64,000 nt of DNA from Paenibacillus amylolyticus (GCF_001570725.1 NZ_BCNV01000005.1:372001-436000), one strand, 5' to 3'. Counted from the stretch's first letter, positions 16,539 through 25,907 are shown. Made by a program: numbers and translations. The notes: generated by a model not told the origin, from the letters alone.

Positions 16539-17365
16539 TGAGAAGCCGTACACGAATCAATTGGCTCGTTATGCTACTCGTTGTACTGGGTACCCTGTTT
16601 ATCCTGTTCCCATTGTATATGACCGTTACGATTGCTTTGAAAAATCCGGAGCAGATGGCCCAATCGGTCTTTGCCATTCCGACGACGCTTCACTGGGAGA
16701 ATTTCGCGAGGGCTATCGACATGACGAACTTCTTCCAATCCTTCCGTAACAGTGCAATTGTGACCGCATCCACCGTGCTTTTAACGTTGCTCAGTAACTC
16801 GATGGTGGCCTATGCGATTGCACGGAATATGGAGAAACGCAAGTTTTTCAAAGGGCTCTATTATTACTTTGTCAGCGCCATGTTCATTCCGTTCCCGATC
16901 ATCATGCTGCCGATCGTTAAGCTGACCGCATCCCTGGAGATGACGAATCTGGTAGGTCTGATCCTGCTGCACACAGTATATGGTCTGGCATTCAACGTAT
17001 TTGTGTATGTTGGATACATTCGGTCCATTCCGGTAGCACTGGAGGAAGCGGCATTTGTGGATGGGGCGACAACTTGGGGCACGTTCTGGAAAATCATTTT
17101 CCCGCTCATGGCACCAATTAGTGCCACGGTTGGTATCCTGACCTGCCTATCGACGTACAACGACTTCTTGCTGCCACTCATTATTATCAGTGATCCGGGA
17201 CAGTACACGCTGCCGCTGGTACAGTATGTATTCCAAGGACAGTTCAATACCGAGTTTAACCTTGCGTTTGCATCCTACCTGCTCGCGTTACTGCCGATGA
17301 TTATCATCTACCTGTTTGCACAGAAGTGGATTATCAACGGGGTTACGCAAGGGTCTGTAAAATAA
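16538..17365 (+). CDS. CUT1 sugar ABC transporter permease, MalG type
   Basis: 275 residues, six membrane segments. The EAA loop reads ALEEAAFVDGATTWGTFW and ends in FPLMAP, the normal MalG-type form. It overlaps the previous permease by one base and completes the transporter core (binding protein, MalF, MalG). The C-terminus KWIINGVTQGSVK is the usual family ending, so the gene is intact although a permease fragment follows immediately in another frame. Confidence 0.9.
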   Translation: MRSRTRINWLVMLLVVLGTLFILFPLYMTVTIALKNPEQMAQSVFAIPTTLHWENFARAIDMTNFFQSFRNSAIVTASTVLLTLLSNSMVAYAIARNMEKRKFFKGLYYYFVSAMFIPFPIIMLPIVKLTASLEMTNLVGLILLHTVYGLAFNVFVYVGYIRSIPVALEEAAFVDGATTWGTFWKIIFPLMAPISATVGILTCLSTYNDFLLPLIIISDPGQYTLPLVQYVFQGQFNTEFNLAFASYLLALLPMIIIYLFAQKWIINGVTQGSVK

Positions 17366-17367
17366 CT

Positions 17368-17595
17368 GAAGATGTGTTCGGATTCTACTACGCGCTTCCT
17401 CGAGAAGTGGAAGAAGCCGCAGTGATGGATGGTTGCTACGTGCATCGAATTTTCTTTCGGATTGTGCTGCCGATGACGTCTTCGGTCATTTCCACAACGG
17501 CGATCATCAACATGATCTATAACTGGAATGAATTTATCTTTGTTAATACGTTCATCAGCACAGATTCGTACAAGACCTTAACCGAAGGTCCTTCC
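17368..17595 (+). pseudogene. Fragment of a second MalG-type permease
   Basis: Directly after the intact permease, a different reading frame encodes GFYYALPREVEEAAVMDGC and then YVHRIFFRIVLPMTSSVIST and NMIYNWNEFIFVNTF. This is the EAA loop and the following membrane helix of another CUT1 permease. There is no start codon with a ribosome binding site, no N-terminal helices, and the frame runs into a terminator hairpin instead of the normal C-terminus. I read it as the remnant of a deleted or recombined permease gene, not a functional product. Confidence 0.7.
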
Positions 17596-17634
17596 ACTAC
17601 TTGCTTAAAAGCGAGTCGGGAGGGCTTTTTTTTC
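17586..17634 (+). terminator. Rho-independent terminator of the sugar transporter operon
   Basis: CCTTCCACTACTTGC pairs imperfectly with GCGAGTCGGGAGGG around TTAAAA, followed by eight T. It overlaps the end of the permease fragment. Confidence 0.7.
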
Positions 17635-17804
17635 TTCTAAAACCTCTGGTAGGTGTACGGAAAAGGGGCTTAATGAAAACGCTAAAAATACCTATTTATG
17701 GAATTGCAAAAAACTTTCAACTATTTTCGCAAAACTACTGCATTTTCAAACTACCTGTGCTAACATACCCTAAGAATTAAAGCCCACATGGGAAAGGTGA
17801 GAAA

Positions 17805-19214
17805 ATGACAGCAATATCCTCAACCAAAGAGTCCCTTCGTTCTGATGCCAAGGATCTGAATCTGATTCGGCTGACATGGCCTATTTTCTTGGAACTCTTC
17901 TTATTTATGTTGATGGGGAGCGTGGATACGCTCATGCTCAGCTCGGTATCCGATAATGCGGTCTCCGGCGTTGGAGCAGCCAATCAGATTATTTCTATCG
18001 CTATCCTTGTATTGGAAGTCATTGGACATGGTGCCGCGATTGTAGTTGCACAATATATCGGATCGAAAAAGCTAAGTGAAGCAGCCCAAGTTACAGGTAA
18101 TGCAATTACGCTGAATCTTATCGTGGGGCTAGTCCTGAGCGGAATCTTCCTTCTGTTCGGAGGACAATTGTTAACACTTCTGAATATTCAAGGCGAAATT
18201 TATGATTTTGCCCGTTCGTATATAAATATCGTCGGTGGCGGTATCTTCCTCCAGGCACTCATTAACGCGCTGGCTGCGACGATTCGTACACATGGTTACA
18301 CCAAAGAAACGATGTATGTTGCTGTATTCATGAACGTGATTCACGTTGTTGGTAACTATGCATTGATCTTTGGACACTTCGGCCTGCCGAAGCTTGGGGT
18401 GGAAGGGGCAGCCATCTCCACGGTAGGAAGTCGGTTTATCTGCCTGCTGATCTTCTTCTGGTTGTTGTATCGTGTGAGCGAGGTGCGGGTGGATTTCGAA
18501 TACTACATTAAATTGTCCAAACATTTTATTGGCAAAATTCTGCGGATCGGCATTCCGTCTGCGATGGAGTCCATGGTATATCATTCCTGCCAGCTCGTTT
18601 TCACGCTGTATGTGACCTATCTGGGTGCAGAAGCCATGGCAACCAAGCAGTATGCGGGTAATATCTCCAGCTATATCTACTTGTTCAGTATGGCGATTGG
18701 TATGGGGACATCGATCATTGTAGGTCGGCTTGTGGGTGCGCGGCGCAAAGACGATGCGTACAAACGTGTTTTTGACAGTGTAAAATGGGCTCTTCTGGCC
18801 ACGGTTATCATTGATGTAATCATCATTTTATTCCGTGTGCCGCTGATGAGCATATTTACGGATAATCCGGAAATTATCAAGCTGGGGGCTCAAGTAATTC
18901 TGCTCAGTCTTTTGCTCGAAACCGGACGTACCTGCAATATTGTGATCATTGGTTCCCTGCGTGCGGCGGGGGATGCAAAGTTCCCGGTATATATGGGGCT
19001 GATCTCCATGGTCTGCATGAGTCTGCCACTGGGGTACCTGCTCATATTCCAGCTTCATCTGGGGCTCGCTGGTGTGTGGCTTGCCATTGCGGCGGATGAG
19101 TGGACCCGTGCGGTCATTATGTACTTCCGCTGGAAGAGTAGAGCTTGGGAGAAACATGAATTGGTGGAACATGATGACGAAGAAGTTGGTGCACAGCCGG
19201 TACCAGCTGTCTGA
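17805..19214 (+). CDS. MATE family efflux transporter
   Basis: 469 residues with about twelve membrane segments in two homologous halves, typical length for MATE exporters. Recognisable segments are WPIFLELFLFMLMGSVDTLML near the N-terminus, AATIRTHGYTKETMYVAV, and GSLRAAGDAKFPVYMG in the second half. MATE proteins export cationic drugs or other organic molecules using sodium or proton gradients. A promoter region of about 160 A+T-rich bases precedes it. The C-terminal tail (EHDDEEVGAQPVPAV) is acidic and cytosolic. Substrate is not predictable. Confidence 0.9.
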   Translation: MTAISSTKESLRSDAKDLNLIRLTWPIFLELFLFMLMGSVDTLMLSSVSDNAVSGVGAANQIISIAILVLEVIGHGAAIVVAQYIGSKKLSEAAQVTGNAITLNLIVGLVLSGIFLLFGGQLLTLLNIQGEIYDFARSYINIVGGGIFLQALINALAATIRTHGYTKETMYVAVFMNVIHVVGNYALIFGHFGLPKLGVEGAAISTVGSRFICLLIFFWLLYRVSEVRVDFEYYIKLSKHFIGKILRIGIPSAMESMVYHSCQLVFTLYVTYLGAEAMATKQYAGNISSYIYLFSMAIGMGTSIIVGRLVGARRKDDAYKRVFDSVKWALLATVIIDVIIILFRVPLMSIFTDNPEIIKLGAQVILLSLLLETGRTCNIVIIGSLRAAGDAKFPVYMGLISMVCMSLPLGYLLIFQLHLGLAGVWLAIAADEWTRAVIMYFRWKSRAWEKHELVEHDDEEVGAQPVPAV

Positions 19215-19243
19215 CGAAGAATGTTGTGCAAATAGACAAAAGG

Positions 19244-19287
19244 AGAGTCAATTACGGACAGGATTCCTTCCGTGATTGGCTCTTTTT
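19244..19287 (+). terminator. Rho-independent terminator after the MATE gene
   Basis: AGAGTCAATTACGGA pairs with TCCGTGATTGGCTCT and is followed by TTTTTG. Confidence 0.9.
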
Positions 19288-19327
19288 GCGTTCGGGGCAG
19301 AGACCAACCGAAGTGAGGATAGCAAAA

Positions 19328-20287
19328 ATGATCAAAACGGAGATAACTCATTCACGTATAGTAAGGATATGGAAGGGGGAATTACCTCAGTTGAGCCGTT
19401 ACCGTGAAATGATTCAGCAAAGTTTGTTCTATATCGAAACCCATCTTCATGAGCAGATTGGGCTGGAAGAAGTGGCGTCCAAGGCGTTGTTGTCACCGTA
19501 TCATTACCACCGAGTTTTCCGTAATGAGGTGGGCATGACCGTGGTGGATTATATCCGGAACCGCCGGATGAGTCTGGCGTCCACGGCCCTGAGATCGACG
19601 GATGCAGGCATTCTGGACATCTCCCTGGCTTGTGGATTTGAGAGTCAGGAAGCCTTCACCCGCGCATTCCGCAGATTGTATGGCATGCCACCAGGACGTT
19701 TCCGCAAATTGTTCGATCTGAAATTATTCGAAGGAAGAACCAGAGGAGGAGAATTACAGATGAATCAATCGTCAACGATTACAGGTTGGATGTTAACCGG
19801 GAGTCACCCGCAAAATTATGAGATGGGCATCGATCCTGCCGAAGTGCATCAGGGGAAAGCTTCAGGATATTTGAAGGCAGTTACGCCGATGGAGCCTAAC
19901 GAGTTCGCAACGATGATGCAGCAGTTCAGAGCGGACAAGTATGTGGGTAAGCGGATGAAGTTATCGGGATTCGTGAAGACCGAGCGTGTGGACGCGTTCT
20001 GCGGATTATGGATGCGGGTGGATAATAACGTCCATGATGTACTTCAATTTGATAACATGCATGATCGGCCAATTACGGGTACGCAGCCATGGAACCAGTA
20101 TAGTATTGTGCTTGATGTACCGGAGGGTAGCGCGGTCATTTCATTCGGGGTTATTTTGAACGGTAAAGGAAAAGTATGGGTCGACAGCTTCCGCTTCGAG
20201 GAGGTTGATCTGAACACACCGCTGACACATATGGAGACAGAGTATGAGATGTCGGACGAGCCGCTGAATCTGTCCTTTGAGGAGTAG
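19328..20287 (+). CDS. AraC-type regulator with a C-terminal ligand-binding-like domain
   Basis: 319 residues. Two helix-turn-helix motifs lie near residues 30-125: IGLEEVASKALLSPYHYHRVF, shown here only in outline, and ILDISLACGFESQEAFTRAF, then RLYGMPPGRFRK. The remaining about 170 residues form a beta-rich domain (KRMKLSGFVKTERVDAFCGL, SAVISFGVILNGKGKVWVDS) that looks like a galactose-binding or lipocalin-like sandwich. DNA-binding domain first and sensor last is the MarA/Rob-like order. The frame is open to 19226, but ATG 19328 follows GTGAGG and the terminator lies upstream. The ligand is unknown. Confidence 0.8.
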   Translation: MIKTEITHSRIVRIWKGELPQLSRYREMIQQSLFYIETHLHEQIGLEEVASKALLSPYHYHRVFRNEVGMTVVDYIRNRRMSLASTALRSTDAGILDISLACGFESQEAFTRAFRRLYGMPPGRFRKLFDLKLFEGRTRGGELQMNQSSTITGWMLTGSHPQNYEMGIDPAEVHQGKASGYLKAVTPMEPNEFATMMQQFRADKYVGKRMKLSGFVKTERVDAFCGLWMRVDNNVHDVLQFDNMHDRPITGTQPWNQYSIVLDVPEGSAVISFGVILNGKGKVWVDSFRFEEVDLNTPLTHMETEYEMSDEPLNLSFEE

Positions 20288-20348
20288 ATGCAAAAGGGAT
20301 TAATAAACGGTTGCCAAACAGTAATATGAATTGGGAATCTATAGACCA

Positions 20349-20380
20349 AGGGCTAATCCAATCACGGGTTGGCTCTTTTT
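20349..20380 (+). terminator. Rho-independent terminator after the AraC gene
   Basis: AGGGCTAATCC pairs with GGGTTGGCTC around AATCAC with wobble pairs, followed by TTTTTG. Confidence 0.75.
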
Positions 20381-20537
20381 GTTGCCTTTAGGGTATAAAG
20401 AAAGTAGAGCGACGTCCAAGCTGAGAGGATACACGCTGCTCATACAAATTGAAAACTCATCCATAGCCAATTAACATAGACCTTGCTAACATAGATCCAT
20501 AAACTAACTCATGACATAGATAAAGAGGATGAATTCC

Positions 20538-21248
20538 ATGAATAAAAAAGTGCTCGTGGTAGATGACGAATCAAGTATTGTCAGTGCCATTGCTTACGCG
20601 CTGCGGCGCGAAGGATATGAAGTAGAGACCGCGAGTGATGGCGAAGAGGCCTTGGTCAAGGTCGCATCGTTTCACCCACAGGTCATGATTCTGGACGTGA
20701 TGATGCCAAGGCTTGATGGATATGGCGTATGCCGCAGGCTGGAGGACCGGGAGGATATCGGCATTATTTTGCTGACCGTCAAAAATGATATCGTAGACAA
20801 AATCGTTGGCCTGGAAATGGGCGCCGATGATTACATGACCAAACCATTCGAGATCCGTGAACTGCTCGCAAGGGTGAAAGCGCTCATGCGCCGTGTGGAG
20901 AAAAGCAGTCCACCGCCTGACGATTCGAAGAATCAGGCCATCGTGAATGGCACACTGCGTATTCATGTTGCTCACCGCACGGTGACTGTGAATGAAGAGA
21001 AGCTGGATCTGACACCGAAAGAGTTTGACCTGCTGACCATTCTCATGTCCAATCCCGAGCGGGTATACACCCGAGACGATCTGCTGGATCGGGTATGGGG
21101 CATGGAGTATGCAGGTGGTACACGAACCGTGGACATTCATATTCAACGTTTGCGTAAAAAAATCGGAGATACGGATCAGCAAAAATTGCAGACCGTATAC
21201 GGGATCGGGTACAAAGCCTCTGCGCCTGAAACGGGCGGGGTCATATGA
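20538..21248 (+). CDS. OmpR-family response regulator
   Basis: 236 residues. The receiver domain has the acidic pair VVDDE (residues 7-11), the phosphoacceptor Asp53 in MILDVMMPRLDG and the Lys in MTKPFE near residue 103. The C-terminal OmpR winged helix contains LTPKEFDLLTILMSNP and GGTRTVDIHIQRLRKKIG. ATG 20529 is also in frame, but it overlaps the GAGG ribosome binding site, so ATG 20538 is preferred. It overlaps the histidine kinase gene by four bases; a propeller lipoprotein follows, and the three probably form one operon. Confidence 0.92.
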   Translation: MNKKVLVVDDESSIVSAIAYALRREGYEVETASDGEEALVKVASFHPQVMILDVMMPRLDGYGVCRRLEDREDIGIILLTVKNDIVDKIVGLEMGADDYMTKPFEIRELLARVKALMRRVEKSSPPPDDSKNQAIVNGTLRIHVAHRTVTVNEEKLDLTPKEFDLLTILMSNPERVYTRDDLLDRVWGMEYAGGTRTVDIHIQRLRKKIGDTDQQKLQTVYGIGYKASAPETGGVI

Positions 21249-22759
21249 GGGTCAGCATCAAGCTGAAATTCAGTGTTTTTCTGGCGGCACTGCTTATCCT
21301 GACGGTGGTTGTACTTAGTTCTCTGGTTCTGCGCGGTATTGAACGAAATCAGCAGTCACAGATTGAGGGTATATTATCGCAGCAGACACGGCTGGTGAAT
21401 CTGAATGTGCGACAGGCCTACTACACCGAGTCCGTTCATCTCGAACAGGACGTTTTTTTACAACAAAATGGTCGCAGACTGGCACAGGAACTGGCCAACT
21501 CTACCGGATTGCCGATAGCTCTCTATGATATGAAGGGCCAACAAGTTGGTTCATCGATTAGCTCCGGGGAGAGTGCGATTGTTCAGGATACGCTGAACTA
21601 TGCGCTACAAAATAAAATAGCCTACCATGAGCAAGGGGATACCTTGCTCTATGCGGCACCGTTGGATGGTCCGGATGGTCAGATGGGTGCCGTATGGATG
21701 CAATATCCGGTCCAAAGCTATCATGAATTCTATGCCCGCATCCTTCAACTGTTTATATGGGCGGGGATTGCGGTTGTGGCGCTGAGCTTCATTCTGGGGT
21801 ACTTGTTCTACAATCGGTTTGCCGTTGCCATTACCCGGCTGAAGAAGTCCGCAGATTCCATTCGAGAAGGGGACTACATTACGGAGTCTCCTGTGAGACG
21901 CAAGGATGAGCTGGGAGAGCTCGGGCAAGGCATTTATTATATGAGTACATCAATCCAGCAAAATATCACAGCCATGCATGCGGAGCAGCAGAAGCTGCAA
22001 CTGGCGATAGAGAAGCTGCAGGCGCTGGAACAACAGCAGAAACAATATATCGGTAACATTAGCCATGAGTTCAAGACGCCGCTGACGTCGATCAAAGCTT
22101 ATGTAGAGCTGCTCGACATGTATAAGGATGATCCGCAACTGCTTGATGATGCCACGAATAACATTGGCAAAGAAACAGAGCGGCTGTACGAGATGGTCGA
22201 GAAAGTCTTACATTTATCTGCTCTGGAGAAGTACGACTTCGAGAACCAAGCCGAAGATGTAGAGGTCAGTGCTCTGCTGAAGGATGCCTGTGGCCGGATG
22301 CGGGGGAAAGCCGAGAAGTTTGCGCTGAACATGGAACTGGATCTTGAACCGGCGACGATTCGTAGCGATCGGGAGAGTCTTATGCATATTTTCATCAACT
22401 TGCTGGATAATGCCATCAAATATAACGTACCGGATGGTGTGATCCGGGTGAAGAACGAACTGCGGATGCAGGAGCGTCAAGCGGTCATTCGCATCTACAA
22501 CTCGGGTACGCCGATTCCGGCAGAGGCGCGGGAGAAGATTTTTGAACCCTTTTACACCGTGAACAAAGACAGAGCCAGAAAAACCGGCGGAACCGGACTG
22601 GGGTTATCTCTCGTGAAGCAGTTTGTTGAAAAACAGGGAGGGACAATCACCTTATTACCAAGCAATCCGGGCGATTGGGAGGATAGGGAAGGTGTGACAT
22701 TCCAACTCGTATTTCCATTGGCTGATGCAAGTTTACAAGTTCGAAACAAGTCTGAATAA
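21245..22759 (+). CDS. Membrane sensor histidine kinase
   Basis: 504 residues. Membrane segments at about 11-30 and 168-188 enclose an extracytoplasmic sensor domain of about 135 residues. A HAMP linker follows (RLKKSADSIREGDY), then the HisKA motif ISHEFKTPLTS with phosphoacceptor His274. The ATPase domain contains the N-box INLLDNAIKYN, the F-box EPFYTV, and the G-box TGLGLSLVKQF. The gene starts inside the response regulator gene (ATGA overlap), a clear cognate pair. The stimulus is not evident. Confidence 0.92.
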   Translation: MRVSIKLKFSVFLAALLILTVVVLSSLVLRGIERNQQSQIEGILSQQTRLVNLNVRQAYYTESVHLEQDVFLQQNGRRLAQELANSTGLPIALYDMKGQQVGSSISSGESAIVQDTLNYALQNKIAYHEQGDTLLYAAPLDGPDGQMGAVWMQYPVQSYHEFYARILQLFIWAGIAVVALSFILGYLFYNRFAVAITRLKKSADSIREGDYITESPVRRKDELGELGQGIYYMSTSIQQNITAMHAEQQKLQLAIEKLQALEQQQKQYIGNISHEFKTPLTSIKAYVELLDMYKDDPQLLDDATNNIGKETERLYEMVEKVLHLSALEKYDFENQAEDVEVSALLKDACGRMRGKAEKFALNMELDLEPATIRSDRESLMHIFINLLDNAIKYNVPDGVIRVKNELRMQERQAVIRIYNSGTPIPAEAREKIFEPFYTVNKDRARKTGGTGLGLSLVKQFVEKQGGTITLLPSNPGDWEDREGVTFQLVFPLADASLQVRNKSE

Positions 22760-22819
22760 CTTTGGAAGTATGCGATGTGTATGCTTGGTCTATAGCAAGA
22801 GAAACCAGGGGGGACCATC

Positions 22820-23926
22820 ATGAATTGGAAACAAGCAGCTTTGGGCACGTTCGGGGCCATTGCCCTGTTAACAACAGCAGCATGCGGGGGAACAACGGTG
22901 CCGGGGGGAAACGCACAAGGTGGGAAAACGGGCACCGATATTACGGTGAAAGATAATACCAACACGTCTGTGTACCAGAGCTTCAAGCTGGAGAAAATTG
23001 ATAAACTGCCTAATATGCGCGGGGTCGCATGGCTAAGTGACGACTGGATTGTATCCGACAAGGAGAACAAGTCCCTGAAACCCGTTACCGTTGAAGGCCA
23101 GGAAAGATATCCGCATAACTTATATATGTATGATCTGACCAAAGGCACAGACACGCCGCTCAAAGAAGGTGAAGCCAGCCTGGGTGCACCTTTAGTGTCA
23201 CCGGATGGTCAGTATCTGTTCTACCGGGAGCCGGAGGAAAATACGGGCAAAGGCTACTTCCTGAACCTGCATAACGGGGAGACAACCCCTGCTGGTAAGG
23301 AGGATGGATTTATCCAAGAGGGCGCATGGCTGGATAATGAACATGTCGTTTTCCCAAATATGAAGGGTGATCTGATCTCGGCAAGTGTGGACGGTACAAC
23401 GAAAGTACTGGTGGAGACAGGTAATTTCAATGTACGGAGTATCGAGGTTTCGAACGGAACGCTCTATTATATTACGGGTGAAGACGGTCAGCTGAACGCA
23501 TACGACACGAAGACCGGTGAAGAGAAACAGGTGCTGAAAAGTGTGGAGTGGGTCATTCCTTCTAATGATGGAACAAGGCTTGCGATTGTGAAAAGAACAG
23601 CGGATACCAAACGGGCGCTGGTGCTCACCGATCTGGAAGGCAATGAAAAAGCCACGCTCGCCAGAGGCACGCAGATCTTCGGCACAAGCTGGTCGGGTGA
23701 TGATTCCAAGATTGCATATACGATCAATTCCGAAAATGACAATGAGAAAGGACTATTCGTCTCCAACACGGAGTCGGCAGAGCAGTTCCAGATTTCAGCG
23801 GATATGGACAACGCTTCTGACCCGCTCGCCTGGAGCCCGGAAGGCAATAAGATCCTGTTATCACAGGCGATATTGGAGAATGAATCCTATCACTTTGTAA
23901 CTTCGGTTATTACGATCTCCGAATAG
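22820..23926 (+). CDS. Lipoprotein with a TolB/WD40-like beta-propeller
   Basis: 368 residues. The signal peptide ends in the lipobox TTAAC (Cys22). The mature part has repeated blade-like motifs: VSPDGQYLFYREP, NEHVVFPNMKGDLISASVDG, GTLYYITGEDGQLNAYD, WSGDDSKIAYTINSEND and WSPEGNKILLSQA. This is typical of six- or seven-bladed TolB-like propellers. It lies 60 bases downstream of the kinase gene with AGGGGGG ahead of the ATG. A surface-anchored propeller behind a two-component pair could be a signal-modulating accessory; that is inference. Confidence 0.8.
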   Translation: MNWKQAALGTFGAIALLTTAACGGTTVPGGNAQGGKTGTDITVKDNTNTSVYQSFKLEKIDKLPNMRGVAWLSDDWIVSDKENKSLKPVTVEGQERYPHNLYMYDLTKGTDTPLKEGEASLGAPLVSPDGQYLFYREPEENTGKGYFLNLHNGETTPAGKEDGFIQEGAWLDNEHVVFPNMKGDLISASVDGTTKVLVETGNFNVRSIEVSNGTLYYITGEDGQLNAYDTKTGEEKQVLKSVEWVIPSNDGTRLAIVKRTADTKRALVLTDLEGNEKATLARGTQIFGTSWSGDDSKIAYTINSENDNEKGLFVSNTESAEQFQISADMDNASDPLAWSPEGNKILLSQAILENESYHFVTSVITISE

Positions 23927-23983
23927 GGTGAATGGTGCAGACAGATATGTTCCATATCTTTCATCCCTTTCTATACATTTATA

Positions 23984-24013
23984 TTGACTAAGCTATTCCG
24001 CTTCCGATAAACT
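23984..24013 (+). promoter_or_regulatory. Possible promoter upstream of trhO
   Basis: TTGACT (23984-23989) and TAAACT (24008-24013) with an 18-base spacer. A terminator-like hairpin follows about 30 bases later, so this could drive a short RNA, or the promoter for trhO may lie elsewhere. Confidence 0.35.
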
Positions 24014-24041
24014 AGAATGCAGGAATAAAAGTCGAATGTCA

Positions 24042-24088
24042 GGCAGCAGTTCGAGACGATGTTTCGGGCGGCTGTTTATTTTCTTTTT
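24042..24088 (+). terminator. Hairpin with T-run between the propeller gene and trhO
   Basis: CAGC and GTTCGAGAC pair with GTTTCGGGC and GCTG across one mismatch, loop GAT, followed by TTTATTTTCTTTTT. It most simply ends the two-component operon. Because it lies downstream of a promoter-like sequence, a leader attenuator or short RNA is possible. Confidence 0.6.
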
Positions 24089-24165
24089 AACAGTAAGGGT
24101 GCAATGTAGTCGTCTTGCCGAATGATTCGGCTAATAACAACATGGAATAGGAACAGGTGATATAC

Positions 24166-25053
24166 ATGTGTAACAGCGCGTACCGCGTGCTTTTATATTA
24201 TAAGTTCGTGAAGATTGAAGACCCCGAGACATTTACACAAGAGCATCTGCAATACTGCAAGGACCTCGGTGTGAAAGGCCGTATTCTGATCGCATCCGAA
24301 GGCATTAACGGCACGGTATCCGGAACGCCAGAACAGACGGAACAGTATATGAAAGACATGCATGCGAACCCGCTCTTCAGCGATATGGTGTTCAAGATTG
24401 ATGATGTGGAAGAGCATGCGTTCAAAAAAATCTTTGTTCGTCACAAAGCAGAGCTGGTTACGTTCCGCGTGGACGAAGACCTTGATCCGAATGTGATTAG
24501 CGGCAAACGCCTTTCACCGAAAGAGTTCCATGAGCATCTGCAACGTGATGATGTCATCGTTATCGATGGTCGCAATGATTATGAATACGAAATTGGTCAC
24601 TTCCGCGGGGCCATTCGTCCAGATGTGGAGTCTTTCCGCGAGTTTCCAGAGTGGATTCGAGAGAACCTGGGTGACATGAAGGACAAAACGATTATTACCT
24701 ATTGCACTGGCGGCATTCGCTGCGAGAAGCTGACTGGCTTCATGATCAATGAAGGATTCCAGGACGTGGCTCAATTGGATGGCGGTATTGTCACATACGG
24801 TAAAGATCCAGAAGTACAAGGGCATCTGTTCGATGGCAAGTGTTACGTGTTTGACGAGCGGATCTCTGTACCGATTAACCGGACAGACGAGGATATTGTC
24901 ATCGCCAGCTGTTATCACTGTGGAACGACACATGACCGATATATTAATTGTCCAACCTGCAACCTGCAGCACGTAAGCTGTGAGGATTGCGAAGAGACGC
25001 ATAACCGCTTTTGCTCGGATGCCTGCCGGGAGGCAGCACCGGTACACGCATAA
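24166..25053 (+). CDS. trhO: tRNA uridine(34) hydroxylase, rhodanese-related
   Basis: 295 residues of the TrhO/UPF0176 family, which hydroxylates U34 of certain tRNAs as a step to 5-(carboxy)methoxyuridine. The N-terminal domain contains GRILIASEGINGTVSG (38-53). The rhodanese domain carries VIDGRNDYEYEIGHFRGA and the catalytic loop YCTGGIRCEK (Cys180, with Cys186). The C-terminal extension has cysteine pairs CYHC, CPTC, CEDC and a final C-x3-C, probably a zinc-binding module. ATG 24166 follows ACAGGTGAT; an upstream GTG (24157) is in frame but less likely. A regulator gene follows after 12 bases. Confidence 0.9.
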   Translation: MCNSAYRVLLYYKFVKIEDPETFTQEHLQYCKDLGVKGRILIASEGINGTVSGTPEQTEQYMKDMHANPLFSDMVFKIDDVEEHAFKKIFVRHKAELVTFRVDEDLDPNVISGKRLSPKEFHEHLQRDDVIVIDGRNDYEYEIGHFRGAIRPDVESFREFPEWIRENLGDMKDKTIITYCTGGIRCEKLTGFMINEGFQDVAQLDGGIVTYGKDPEVQGHLFDGKCYVFDERISVPINRTDEDIVIASCYHCGTTHDRYINCPTCNLQHVSCEDCEETHNRFCSDACREAAPVHA

Positions 25054-25065
25054 GCAGGAGAGCAG

Positions 25066-25713
25066 GTGCTGATCGTGAAGCGTGAAGAGGAACGAACGAC
25101 GCGTGAACGGATTTTGTTCATGCTGAAGCAGCAAGGTACATTGACCGCAAGGGAAATGACAGCTGATCTGAATTTGACCGGCATGGCCATTCGCCGTCAT
25201 CTGACGGCACTGGAACAGGACGGTTGGATTGAGGTTCGGGAGGCCCGGGCTACGGCCGGACGTCCGTCCTCGGTGTACCAATTGACGGTACGCGGGGACA
25301 GCTTTTTCCCGAAATCATATTCGTCCCTTACGCTGGAGCTGCTTGAAGAATTGTCTGACACAGCCGGGAGCGGTGTGGTGGATGCATTGTTCGAGAGTCG
25401 CCGGGACAAGCTGCTTCGTAGCGGATTGCCACAGATGGAGGGCCAGGATCTGGCCGGACGGGTGGAGGAACTTGCACGAATCCAGAATGCCAACGGATAT
25501 ATGGCGGATGCGTCCAGAGAAGAAGATGGAACCTATGTCATTACGGAAATGAACTGCCCGATTGTGCAAGTCGCGAGTGTCTACAAGCAGGCTTGCCGTT
25601 GTGAACTCGATCTGTTCCGCTCACTGCTTCAAGCTGAGGTGGAGCGTACCGAGTGTTACGCCGATGGCGGTAAAAGGTGCAAGTATGAGATTCGCGAAGC
25701 GCCGGGGAATTAA
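25066..25713 (+). CDS. HTH regulator with C-terminal cysteine cluster (SufR-like)
   Basis: 215 residues. The N-terminal winged helix reads RERILFMLKQQGTLTAREM and then MAIRRHLTALEQDGWIEVRE, the DeoR/ArsR-like arrangement of SufR-type regulators. The C-terminal domain has Cys164, Cys177, Cys179, Cys197 and Cys205. The C-x12-C spacing and the following cysteines resemble the iron-sulfur-binding motif of SufR. The start is GTG 25066 with CAGGAG before it. It lies 12 bases behind trhO, so the two are probably co-transcribed. A metal or Fe-S sensor role is inferred from the cysteines. Confidence 0.75.
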   Translation: MLIVKREEERTTRERILFMLKQQGTLTAREMTADLNLTGMAIRRHLTALEQDGWIEVREARATAGRPSSVYQLTVRGDSFFPKSYSSLTLELLEELSDTAGSGVVDALFESRRDKLLRSGLPQMEGQDLAGRVEELARIQNANGYMADASREEDGTYVITEMNCPIVQVASVYKQACRCELDLFRSLLQAEVERTECYADGGKRCKYEIREAPGN

Positions 25714-25727
25714 CTGGTTTATACAGA

Positions 25728-25766
25728 AGAGATTGTTTCGATTCGTCGAGATGGTCTCTTTTTTTT
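25728..25766 (+). terminator. Rho-independent terminator after the SufR-like gene
   Basis: AGAGATTGTTTCGA pairs with TCGAGATGGTCTCT around TTCG with wobble pairs, followed by a run of eight T. Confidence 0.8.
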
Positions 25767-25907
25767 GATAATAAATTACGTATAAACGCTATTTAGGTAT
25801 GGCGATGCGTGTTATAATGGAGTTAACATCCAGTGCATGTTCGCATCCTTATATTTGCTGATACTTCAGCAGATATATCCTGTTCATTTTGCGCGTAGGA
25901 GTGAATA

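Noticed and set aside
17670..17690. Possible CcpA catabolite-response site (TGAAAACGCTAAAA)
   Set aside because: The 3' half of the cre consensus is missing.
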